A stretch of 8,723 nt of DNA from Desulfobulbaceae bacterium (lineage in GTDB: Bacteria; Desulfobacterota; Desulfobulbia; Desulfobulbales; SURF-16): contig JANTFJ010000094.1 of the NCBI GenBank assembly GCA_024763495.1, forward strand, positions 1 to 8,723, written 5' to 3'. The translations under genes were made by a program, and so were the position numbers. The notes below the pieces were generated by a model, which made no database searches, was not told where the DNA came from, and saw only the letters and a program-made list of their open reading frames with translations. Numbering within the stretch: the stretch's first letter is position 1; every line of letters starts with the position of its first letter. Shown here piece by piece: positions 1 through 5,671 of this stretch.

Positions 1-1
1 A

Positions 2-118
2 TCGCGAGCGTTGAAACGGGCACATGGCGGCATCCCTGAAACGCTTACAGGCCGTGCCTTCTCAAAAGTCAAGGTGTGGTTTATTGATCGCTATCCGTTG
101 AATCGTCGTAACTGTTAA
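2..118 (+). CDS. Possible 3' end of an unidentified gene (partial)
   Basis: An open frame enters from the left edge and runs 38 codons to a TAA at 116-118, ending ...FIDRYPLNRRNC. Its stop overlaps the stop of the minus-strand HEAT/receiver gene (TAA read from 117 to 115), the tight convergent arrangement often seen between real genes. I do not recognise the protein. Against a real gene: the whole stretch resembles a non-coding repeat at 2271-2385 (27 of 40 bases match without gaps over the first 40 nt), so the open frame may be a by-product of a repeat. The start lies outside the window. Confidence 0.3.
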   Translation, partial: SRALKRAHGGIPETLTGRAFSKVKVWFIDRYPLNRRNC

Positions 119-1746
119 AATTTTTGTAAGATTTCATCCATTGCAGCCTGCAGTTCTTCAGCAGTAAATGGTTTGTGCAGTATCTGGTTAACCCCAATTT
201 TAATGGCTTCATCATGGTCGGCGTTTTCGCCCTGGGTGGTCACCATGATGATGGGCAAGTCTTCTTTGGAATATAGAGCGCGAATGTTTTCCGCCAATTC
301 AAGACCGGTAATATCAGGCATGTTGAGATCAGTAAAAATTAAATCAGGTTTTTCTTTTTTCAGCTGTTCAAGCGCGGAAGCGGGGAATTCAAAGAGGCGG
401 GAATCAACCCCGATTTCAAAGAGAATATTTTTGTAAATAGACAGAATCATCCGTGAGTCGTCCACTGCGTATGCTAAAGGTTTTTCAGTCTTTTTTTCTT
501 TTTCCGGGATAACACTTCGGGCCAGATCGTTATAACCATTCTCCCTGAACAGTCCGGCAAACCGGCATCTGAGATCAGGGTGTGCCCTGTTGACCAGAAA
601 ATCAACCGCCAGTTTTTGAAACTCATCAATTTCAGCAATTCGCATTATTACCTTGTATGCCTCGGCATTCAGAAAGGCGGCAACTACCTGTTCAGCCTCC
701 TGCCCGCCCTGCTGCACCATATTTTGTACTCCGGCAATTAGGATATCAGTACAGTTTCGTTCAATTGCCTTGGCCGTGGCAATCCGAACATGATCTTCTC
801 TATCGGTTAAGCCGTCTGCCAGTAGATAAGAGCCGGACTTGAGCGGCAGCATGCCCAGGGCTTCATAGGCGGCAAAGCGGACATTGGCGTCCTGCGGTTC
901 ATCGTGAATAAGCTGACGGATAGCCCGAACCGCACTGTCATCACCGATAAATGCAAGCACGTTCAGGGTGAGAATTAATAAGTCATTATCTGATGAAGTA
1001 AGGTTTTCGGTAAGGGTGGGAATTGCCTTGGCCCCGATTCTTATTAAATTACTTCTGGCCCGGTTTCGAATATGGGCATGGGAAGAATTAAGGGCGAGTG
1101 AAAGTTCATTAAGGGCAGGCTGATTCTGGAGCCTGGCAAAACCATCAATAATCAACAAGTCAAGATCGCTGTCAGTCCCCATCCTCTCAACCAGTGATTT
1201 AACTGAATATTCAGTTTCAATATTTGACAGAGCCTTGATTGCCGCTACCACCAGTTCCCGGCTGCCGGAGTAAAGATACTCACTGATAGTGTTTATTGTC
1301 TCATGGCTGCCTATGGCTCCCAACGCACCGAGTACAGCAGCCAAAAGTTCCTTTTCCTGGGAGCTGTCAAGTATTTTGAGCAAAGAAGGAACTGCCTGGC
1401 CATACTCCATTTCACCGATTATCTCTATCAGTATACGTTTATTACGATATGACTGATTATCAAGAAGTCTAAGAAGATGATCCGGGTTTTCCAGGCTGTT
1501 TTTTAACAGCATTGAACGGATAACCAGGGGAGGAACAGCAAAAGTCCGGGGGGAGACTGCCAGATGGGCCAGGAGAGAGATTGCCGTATCTGTATCAGAG
1601 CGGGCCAGTTCACCCAGTACCTGATTCTGAGCCTTAGCGTCCAGGAGGCCAAAACTTGCCATTAACAGCTGGCCCTTAATCATGTCATCCTGTTTAAGGA
1701 TATGACGCAACTCAACAAGAAAATCATTCGGATCGACACTTGCCAT
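115..1746 (-). CDS. HEAT-repeat protein with C-terminal CheY-like receiver domain
   Basis: This 543-residue protein appears cytoplasmic, with no signal peptide or membrane segment. Residues ~25-410 are a run of alpha-helical pairs of about 30 residues typical of HEAT/PBS-lyase-like repeats (for example around 117-146, 148-176, 237-268 and 287-330), a scaffold fold used for protein-protein contacts. Residues ~424-543 form a complete receiver domain: acidic pair D429/D430, phospho-acceptor D473 in FTDLNMPD, switch threonine T503 in IIMVTT and lysine K525 in HKPF. All catalytic positions are present, so phosphorylation by a histidine kinase is expected. No DNA-binding or enzymatic output domain follows, so the HEAT array itself is probably the output (inference). 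The ATG at 1746 has a weak GGA Shine-Dalgarno 7 nt upstream. It lies 41 nt downstream of the PilZ gene on the same strand, so co-transcription is likely. No cognate kinase is in the window. Confidence 0.85.
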   Translation of the reverse strand: MASVDPNDFLVELRHILKQDDMIKGQLLMASFGLLDAKAQNQVLGELARSDTDTAISLLAHLAVSPRTFAVPPLVIRSMLLKNSLENPDHLLRLLDNQSYRNKRILIEIIGEMEYGQAVPSLLKILDSSQEKELLAAVLGALGAIGSHETINTISEYLYSGSRELVVAAIKALSNIETEYSVKSLVERMGTDSDLDLLIIDGFARLQNQPALNELSLALNSSHAHIRNRARSNLIRIGAKAIPTLTENLTSSDNDLLILTLNVLAFIGDDSAVRAIRQLIHDEPQDANVRFAAYEALGMLPLKSGSYLLADGLTDREDHVRIATAKAIERNCTDILIAGVQNMVQQGGQEAEQVVAAFLNAEAYKVIMRIAEIDEFQKLAVDFLVNRAHPDLRCRFAGLFRENGYNDLARSVIPEKEKKTEKPLAYAVDDSRMILSIYKNILFEIGVDSRLFEFPASALEQLKKEKPDLIFTDLNMPDITGLELAENIRALYSKEDLPIIMVTTQGENADHDEAIKIGVNQILHKPFTAEELQAAMDEILQKF

Positions 1747-1787
1747 TGTTTTTCCAGATAAAGTGTAATTACTCAGATACAGAAATG

Positions 1788-2189
1788 TTAATTATCTTTT
1801 ATCGTATATTTGCTGATAAAATAATCAAGCTGTTTTTTCTGTTCCTTGGATAATTTGCCGAATTTAAGGCATAGCCGTTTCATGATAACCGTACTGAACG
1901 AGTATTCGTTCGGCAGTTCGAAATCAGCCACTGTTTCAAAAGGCAGTTGATCTAAATAAAATCCGTCATCGGATATTAAGATATCCAGTTTTGTTGGTTG
2001 TTCTTTGGGCGGGGAACTATTGTTGTCCATGTAAGCAAAGGCAAGACCGTCTTCACTTATGTCAATAATTGATCCTAAAATTGAAGGGTTAGGGTTAAAA
2101 AATGCCAGCGCGCCATCTCTTACTTTAAATCGTTGTTTTTGTCTCATGTTATTTTTGGGAAATTTTTTATTTATCGGTTTATTTATCAT
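1788..2189 (-). CDS. PilZ-domain protein, probable c-di-GMP binder
   Basis: This is a small soluble protein of 133 residues made almost entirely of one PilZ domain. The two signature c-di-GMP contacts of the family are visible: R16-x-x-x-R20 (RQKQR) at the start of the domain and D43-I-S-E-D-G48 matching the D/NxSxxG motif after the first beta strands. Both being intact suggests real ligand binding rather than a degenerate PilZ. The C-terminal ~30 residues (KFGKLSKEQKKQLDYFISKY) look like the amphipathic helix that often closes the domain. The ATG at 2189 has an AAGAGAG-like ribosome site at 2199-2205; a second ATG at codon 15, just before RQKQR, lacks a visible Shine-Dalgarno. It is the first gene of a likely two-gene unit with the HEAT/receiver protein. 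The target is unknown. Confidence 0.75.
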   Translation of the reverse strand: MINKPINKKFPKNNMRQKQRFKVRDGALAFFNPNPSILGSIIDISEDGLAFAYMDNNSSPPKEQPTKLDILISDDGFYLDQLPFETVADFELPNEYSFSTVIMKRLCLKFGKLSKEQKKQLDYFISKYTIKDN

Positions 2190-2236
2190 TATGAATTGCT
2201 CTCTTTAATTATAAACATTCCATGAACATCGCCCTG

Positions 2237-2281
2237 TACCCGCTTCAACCCTGCGATATACCAATGTGTTATCGCCGGGTA
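2237..2281. repeat. Bulged hairpin within a diverged repeat
   Basis: Two stacked perfect 6-bp arms are visible: TACCCG (2237-2242) with CGGGTA (2276-2281), and GCGATA (2253-2258) with TATCGC (2270-2275). A 10-nt bulge lies on the 5' side and the loop is 11 nt. It sits at the left edge of the repeat that also occurs at the window start. Confidence 0.45.
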
Positions 2282-2385
2282 TGGAGCACGTACATGGCTG
2301 CGACCCTGAATCCCTGCAGTTATGGGGGCCGCTTCCTGAGTGTACCTTATTGAGCGCTATTCTCCAAATTGTATGGTACTTAACA
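2271..2385 (+). repeat. Diverged copy of the repeat at 1-118
   Basis: From 2271 the sequence aligns base for base with window positions 1-40 (27 matches, including CATGGC and CCCTGAA). After small gaps it aligns again around TTATTGAKCGCTATYC (2348-2363 against positions 82-97) and the following AT-rich stretch ending in TTAA. The two loci bracket the PilZ and HEAT/receiver genes in direct orientation. The family is not one I can name. Confidence 0.5.
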
Positions 2386-2414
2386 ATTATAGCCCGGATC
2401 CAGGGTAAGTAACT
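2386..2414 (-). promoter_or_regulatory. Weak candidate promoter for the PilZ/HEAT-receiver unit
   Basis: Read on the minus strand there is an exact TATAAT at 2391-2386, but the -35 region about 16-17 bases upstream is poor (AGTTAC/GTTACT). It would give a leader of about 190 nt and sits in a repeat-like stretch. It is listed because it is the best -10 facing the unit at a workable distance. Confidence 0.25.
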
Positions 2415-2496
2415 CGTCACAGACAGATTCTTCTGCTAACCCACTAAAGTAAAAATAACCTAAACATCCTGCATCTCATCATCAGGCCGCCTTGAA

Positions 2497-2565
2497 CCGA
2501 TCCTGATGTAGCAAAATCCTCAAAAGAGCCCAGTTATTCCTGCGGTTTTGTGACATCAGGATCGG
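2497..2565. repeat. Long imperfect hairpin
   Basis: CCGATCCTGATGT at 2497-2509 pairs perfectly with ACATCAGGATCGG at 2553-2565. The stem continues inward through CAAAA/TTTTG to about 23 bp per arm with a few mismatches, leaving a loop of about 23 nt. No T-run follows, so it is not an intrinsic terminator; it looks like a palindromic intergenic repeat unit. Confidence 0.65.
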
Positions 2566-2586
2566 CCCAATTCTACCTGAATCTAA

Positions 2587-2766
2587 GGGCTCACTCAAAA
2601 ATAACTTCGCATTCTAAGGCGCAATCTGAACATTTAGAAAAGCGATCTGCAATTATGCAATCCTGGAACGTAGCTTAAGCTACGCCTGTGGTTGCATGCA
2701 ATTAGATCACTTCTCTAAATGTCCATATTACACCTTATCTTTACTAATTTATTTTTGAGTGAGCCC
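2587..2766. mobile_element. MITE-like palindromic element, full copy (180 bp)
   Basis: The element begins GGGCTCACTCAAAAATAA (2587-2604) and ends with its exact complement (2749-2766). Imperfect pairing continues through the whole body to a central GTAGCTTAAGCTAC, with matched inner blocks such as ACATTTAGA (2630-2638, against TCTAAATGT on the right arm) and GCGATCTG/GTGATCTA. It carries no open frame. The two ends differ just inside the shared 18 bp (ACTTCGCATTCTAAGG on the left; the complement of ATTAGTAAAGATAAGG on the right), so orientation can be assigned. Flanks CTAA/TAGC do not form a clear target duplication. Confidence 0.75.
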
Positions 2767-2933
2767 TAGCACTGGAGAACGCTTACAGGCTGAAGTTATA
2801 AGTAAACAAGCAGCCCCCCGGTGAATGGTTACACTTATTTTTACTTAAGACCTTAGAATTTTTAGTCCCTTAGAATTAGTTTTCGTATTTTTTACACCCC
2901 TCAAAGGGGGTACTGAAAAGAGAGGCAATAAAT

Positions 2934-2980
2934 TGAAAACTTTCTTTGAAGTAAAGCACTAATGTTTTGCAAAGTTTTCA
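2934..2980. repeat. Inverted repeat TGAAAACTTT/AAAGTTTTCA
   Basis: Perfect 10-bp arms at 2934-2943 and 2971-2980 enclose 27 nt. There is no T-run and no adjacent gene; it lies inside the diverged inverted pair above. Confidence 0.4.
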
Positions 2981-3107
2981 CTCCCTGTTACATTAAGATA
3001 AGCAATCAGCGTGCCAATTCAGTTGAAAAAAGTTTTTAATAAAAATTCTTAAATGTCAAAGTGTTACAAGATTATAACTGCAGCAGGTTGATTCCTGTTG
3101 TTGTTTC

Positions 3108-3147
3108 TTTTCTGTTTTGCGGAATTTTTTTACGTAAAACAGGAAAA
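3108..3147. repeat. A/T-rich hairpin around CTGTTTTGCG/CGTAAAACAG
   Basis: CTGTTTTGCG (3112-3121) pairs with CGTAAAACAG (3133-3142) with one G-T wobble. The stem extends outward through TTTT/AAAA past a single bulged G, and the loop is 11 nt and T-rich. A structured RNA is possible, but no promoter or terminator frames it. Confidence 0.4.
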
Positions 3148-3191
3148 ACTAAGCCTTGTAATTTCTCAGTGAGGACAATAATTCTCTCTTA

Positions 3192-3216
3192 GGGCTCATT
3201 TAAAAATAAATTAGTA
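3192..3216 (+). mobile_element. Solo end of the MITE family
   Basis: These 25 bases match the 'AATAAATTAGTA' end of the 180-bp copy with two changes (CATTTA for CACTCA). Similarity then stops abruptly. No matching opposite end is found nearby, so this looks like a truncated remnant. It is in the same orientation as the copy upstream of secDF. Confidence 0.6.
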
Positions 3217-3315
3217 TCCTGGCCATGCCCTTTTTACCCCTTTCTTTTCAGTATCCCCCTGAGGAGTATAAATAACCCGAAAATTGATCCTGCGGGCTCA
3301 CTTCCGGAAAAAGTC

Positions 3316-3343
3316 TTGCTATATTGTGAAGATCGAGTATAAA
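3316..3343 (+). promoter_or_regulatory. Candidate sigma-70 promoter of the cold-shock gene
   Basis: TTGCTA at 3316-3321 and TATAAA at 3338-3343 are separated by 16 nt. A start near 3350 would give a 5' leader of about 160 nt before the GTG start, close to the long leader typical of cspA genes. Motif quality is moderate. Confidence 0.45.
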
Positions 3344-3395
3344 GATAAATTCGTTGAGAGTATTAACCGATTTTTCATTGGAAAAGTGTAATGTC

Positions 3396-3434
3396 AACCG
3401 CTCAATTCTCGTGTTTCAGGATTGAGCGGTTTTT
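3396..3434 (+). terminator. Terminator-like hairpin in the csp leader
   Basis: A perfect 11-bp stem, AACCGCTCAAT (3396-3406) with ATTGAGCGGTT (3421-3431), has a 14-nt loop and runs into T5 (3430-3434). If the candidate promoter is right, this lies inside the leader, where it could act as an attenuator. Alternatively it ends transcription arriving from upstream. Confidence 0.6.
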
Positions 3435-3469
3435 ATATGTTATTCCGGTTGCTATTCTCATTTATTAAA

Positions 3470-3494
3470 GGCTCCTCAGCGGAGCCGCATTTTT
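3470..3494 (+). promoter_or_regulatory. Second leader hairpin next to the csp ribosome site
   Basis: GGCTCC (3470-3475) pairs with GGAGCC (3481-3486) around a TCAGC loop, followed by GCA and T5 (3490-3494). The Shine-Dalgarno AAGGAG (3495-3500) follows immediately, so the hairpin could affect both transcription and ribosome access. Confidence 0.55.
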
Positions 3495-3509
3495 AAGGAG
3501 TAGTTGGAA

Positions 3510-3710
3510 GTGAACAAAGGTACAGTAAAATGGTTTAACGAGTCAAAAGGTTTTGGTTTTATTGAGCAGGAAAATGGCGCAGATATTTTTGTCCATTATT
3601 CTGCAATTCAGTCTGATGGGTATAAATCACTTGATGAAGGCGCATCTGTCAGTTTTGAAGTAGTTGATGGTCCTAAAGGCCCTGCTGCCGCTAATGTGGT
3701 TCAGCTCTAA
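3510..3710 (+). CDS. cspA: CspA-family cold-shock protein
   Basis: This 66-residue single cold-shock domain protein is an RNA/ssDNA-binding chaperone that melts secondary structure in mRNA. RNP1 is seen as K13-GFGFIE and RNP2 as D25-IFVHY, with the family's conserved W9, the KSL segment near 39-41 and the closing GPxAANV. I chose the GTG at 3510 because AAGGAG (3495-3500) sits 9 nt upstream and the product then begins MNKGTVKWFN, as in most family members. An in-frame TTG at 3504 would leave only 3 nt of spacing. The gene stands alone, with its own leader hairpins and a strong terminator. Whether it is cold-induced or constitutive cannot be told from the protein; the long structured leader favours regulation. 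Confidence 0.95.
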   Translation: MNKGTVKWFNESKGFGFIEQENGADIFVHYSAIQSDGYKSLDEGASVSFEVVDGPKGPAAANVVQL

Positions 3711-3733
3711 ATAATTTTGTAAGATAGCAGCTC

Positions 3734-3765
3734 AAATGCCCTGCAATGTGCAGGGCATTTTTTTT
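3734..3765 (+). terminator. Strong intrinsic terminator after csp
   Basis: AAATGCCCTGCA (3734-3745) and TGCAGGGCATTT (3749-3760) form a perfect 12-bp stem with a 3-nt loop, or 11 bp with 5 nt. It runs into eight T residues (3758-3765). It begins 23 nt after the csp stop and should separate csp from the helicase gene. Confidence 0.93.
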
Positions 3766-3806
3766 GATTATTTTCCTCTCTTTGTTCCTCAATTTTCCTC
3801 ATTTAA

Positions 3807-3944
3807 GGAATCAGTCAGAAATAAATTTTTAGAAATTAAGTGGGTCAGGTATGAATTCCTGTCACTTTTTCAGTTTTCGTTTATCGGACAGGCCCTGGAT
3901 GCGTAAGGTCATCTATGGACGATAATTTGTTTTTGAGCGAGTTC
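3807..3944. mobile_element. Degenerate MITE copy upstream of deaD
   Basis: The left end (from 3807, GGAATCAGTCAGAAATAAAT) matches the family's left-end sequence at about 26 of 36 ungapped positions. The right end (TTTTTGAGCGAGTTC, finishing at 3944) matches the family's terminal TTTTTGAGTGAGCCC with three changes, all transitions. TAA flanks both sides (3804-3806 and 3945-3947). The interior is not clearly related to the other copies, so this is tentative. Confidence 0.45.
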
Positions 3945-3964
3945 TAAGGCAAAAAACAAACATT

Positions 3965-5671
3965 ATGAATAGATTTAAAAATTTAGGTGTCAGCAGTGAA
4001 ATTCTTAAAGGATTATCTTCCCTGGGATTTCAAGAGCCAACCCCGGTTCAGGATCAGGTCATTCCCCTGATGTTGTCACAACAGGCGGATATGGTGGGAC
4101 TGGCCCAGACCGGTACCGGGAAAACTGCCGCATTCGGTCTGCCCCTTATTCAATTAACCAACAAAAAACAGAAACAGACTCAAGGTCTGGTTCTCTGTCC
4201 GACCAGGGAACTTTGTGTCCAGGTGGCTCGAGATCTGGCAGATTTTTCTCGTTATGTTAAGGATATAAAAACATTAGCAATTTATGGCGGGGCGAGTATT
4301 GAGCTCCAGATAAAGGCCCTGGGGAAAGGTGTCCAGATTATTGTTGCCACGCCAGGCCGGTTAAATGACCTTATTAATCGCCGCAAGGTAGATTTGTCTG
4401 CAATACGTTATGTGGTTTTTGATGAGGCTGACGAAATGTTGCAGATGGGTTTTCAGGATGAGTTAAATGCTATCCTGAAGAAAACGCCTGTGCAAAAAAA
4501 TACGTTGTTGTTTTCGGCTACCATGTCCAGGGAAATTGCCGCCATTGCCGCCAGGTATATGACTGATCCCGTCGAAATTACGATAGGTAAGCGTAACGCC
4601 GGAGCTGAAAATGTCCGCCATGAGTATTACATGGTTCATGCTAAAAATCGTTATCTTGCCTTGAAGAGAATTGTCGATAACAGTCCTGATATCTATTCAA
4701 TTATTTTTTGCCGTACCAGACGTGAGACCCATGAAGTTGCCAACAAATTAATTCAGGATGGCTATAATGCTGATGCCTTACATGGAGATTTATCCCAGGC
4801 CCAGCGTGACCAGGTAATGAAAAAGTTTCGTTGTAAGAATTTGCAGCTGCTGGTGGCAACTGATGTCGCGGCTCGCGGTTTGGATGTAAATGATCTTTCT
4901 CATGTAATTAATTATAATCTTCCGGATGATCCTTCCGGATATACCCATAGAAGCGGGCGAACGGGCCGGGCCGGGCACACTGGAATATCAGTTGCTATCA
5001 TTAATATGAAGGAACATTTTAAAATCAGGCAGATTGAGAAAAAAATCAACAAGAAATTTAAGCAATGCCGTATCCCGTCAGGCCTTGAGATTTGTAAAAA
5101 GCAGCTGGTAAGTCTGGTTGATGTCGTTACCGGCGTCGAGGTGGATCACGAGCAGATTAACCCGCTCTATATGGAAATTTCGGAAAAATTTGCCCACCTT
5201 GATCGGGAAGAACTTATTAAGAAATTTGTTTCCCTGGAGTTTAATCGATTCCTGGAATATTATAAAAATGCCCCGGATTTAAATGTCAGCGAGACAAAGA
5301 AAAAAAGTCATGATCGGAAAGAGCGGCGGCGAGGTTCAGCCGCAGTTAAGTTTAACAGTAAGCAGAAGTTTACTCGATTTTTTCTTAATGTCGGCCGCCG
5401 ACAGGGAATTCTGCCCCAGGGGTTGATCGGCAAGATTAATGGTATTCCCGGCGTCGGCCGGATTAAAGTCGGAAAAATTGATATAAAACGAAACTCAGCC
5501 CTGCTTGAAGCTGACAGCCGATTCGCTCCTCAGATACTTGATGCTTTTCAGCAGGCAACAATCAACGGGAAGATTGTATCCATTGAGGTTGCCGGGAAAG
5601 ATTACGGCGGTAATCGGTCTGGTTTCCCTAAAACGCGCCGACATAAAGGACGTAAGCAAATGGCCCGGTAA
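3965..5671 (+). CDS. deaD: DEAD-box ATP-dependent RNA helicase, DeaD/CsdA type
   Basis: This cytoplasmic RNA helicase of 568 residues unwinds short duplexes during ribosome assembly, mRNA decay and cold adaptation. All motifs are intact: Q motif (F4 through Q29), motif I AQTGTGKT 47-54, Ia PTREL 79-83, GG 108-109, TPGR 129-132, DEAD 153-156, SAT 184-186, IIFCRT 246-251, motif V ATDVAARGLDV 298-308 and motif VI HRSGRTGR 328-335. Residues ~467-541 form a DbpA-type RNA-binding domain (GILPQGLIGKIN...IDIKRNSALLEA), followed by a basic tail (KTRRHKGRKQMAR). This architecture fits DeaD; DbpA and other DEAD-box paralogues are less likely on length. The ATG at 3965 fits the family N-terminus, but the nearest Shine-Dalgarno-like TAAGG is about 15 nt away, so initiation may be weak or regulated. 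It follows the csp terminator by 200 nt. Confidence 0.93.
   Translation: MNRFKNLGVSSEILKGLSSLGFQEPTPVQDQVIPLMLSQQADMVGLAQTGTGKTAAFGLPLIQLTNKKQKQTQGLVLCPTRELCVQVARDLADFSRYVKDIKTLAIYGGASIELQIKALGKGVQIIVATPGRLNDLINRRKVDLSAIRYVVFDEADEMLQMGFQDELNAILKKTPVQKNTLLFSATMSREIAAIAARYMTDPVEITIGKRNAGAENVRHEYYMVHAKNRYLALKRIVDNSPDIYSIIFCRTRRETHEVANKLIQDGYNADALHGDLSQAQRDQVMKKFRCKNLQLLVATDVAARGLDVNDLSHVINYNLPDDPSGYTHRSGRTGRAGHTGISVAIINMKEHFKIRQIEKKINKKFKQCRIPSGLEICKKQLVSLVDVVTGVEVDHEQINPLYMEISEKFAHLDREELIKKFVSLEFNRFLEYYKNAPDLNVSETKKKSHDRKERRRGSAAVKFNSKQKFTRFFLNVGRRQGILPQGLIGKINGIPGVGRIKVGKIDIKRNSALLEADSRFAPQILDAFQQATINGKIVSIEVAGKDYGGNRSGFPKTRRHKGRKQMAR

Larger units (their letters stand above)
2447..2846. repeat. 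Inverted pair AAGTAAAAATAA enclosing a hairpin and a MITE
   Basis: AAGTAAAAATAA at 2447-2458 recurs as its exact complement TTATTTTTACTT at 2835-2846. Similarity continues for about 30 bp inward with one gap (TAAaCATcC against TAAcCATtC). The pair encloses the hairpin at 2497-2565 and the MITE at 2587-2766. This would fit an older foldback element into which the MITE inserted, but the arms are short and AT-rich. Confidence 0.35.
2867..3296. repeat. Diverged inverted repeat pair (2867-2923 and 3241-3296)
   Basis: The complement of 2867-2923 and the forward sequence 3241-3296 align over about 57 positions with roughly 43 identities and one gap. Shared blocks include TCTTTTCAGTA, TGAGG, CGAAAA and a terminal GGG. 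The arms enclose about 320 bp without a gene. The right arm lies just upstream of the candidate csp promoter. It could be an old foldback element or a duplicated and inverted upstream region. Confidence 0.45.
2190..3310. other. Repeat-rich non-coding region
   Basis: There is no convincing gene in this stretch on either strand; the open frames are short, lack ribosome sites and run through palindromes. It contains the structured repeat at 2237-2385, the inverted pair 2447-2458/2835-2846, a hairpin at 2497-2565, a full MITE-like copy at 2587-2766, the inverted pair 2867-2923/3241-3296, hairpins at 2934-2980 and 3108-3147, and a solo MITE end at 3192-3216. Most look like nested or decayed small elements. 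Confidence 0.7.

Noticed and set aside
2208..2213. TATAAT on the minus strand just upstream of the PilZ start
   Set aside because: It would start transcription about at the Shine-Dalgarno and no -35 box is present.
2205..2420. 71-codon open frame on the minus strand upstream of the PilZ gene
   Set aside because: It runs through the palindromic repeat, has no ribosome site and its sequence has no protein-like pattern.
2896..2911. ACCCCT-CAA-AGGGGGT hairpin as a terminator
   Set aside because: There is no T-run after the stem on either strand; it is part of the diverged inverted repeat.
3294..3302. GGGCTCACT as another MITE end
   Set aside because: Only nine bases match and the following CAAAAATAA is absent, so chance is likely.
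2190..3503. CRISPR array or tRNA in the long intergenic region
   Set aside because: No regularly spaced direct repeats and no cloverleaf-like sequence; the repeats are inverted and of different families.
3192..3944. Composite element carrying csp between the solo end and the degenerate right end
   Set aside because: The right end has a better partner at 3807 with TAA on both sides, and csp has its own native-looking promoter and terminator.
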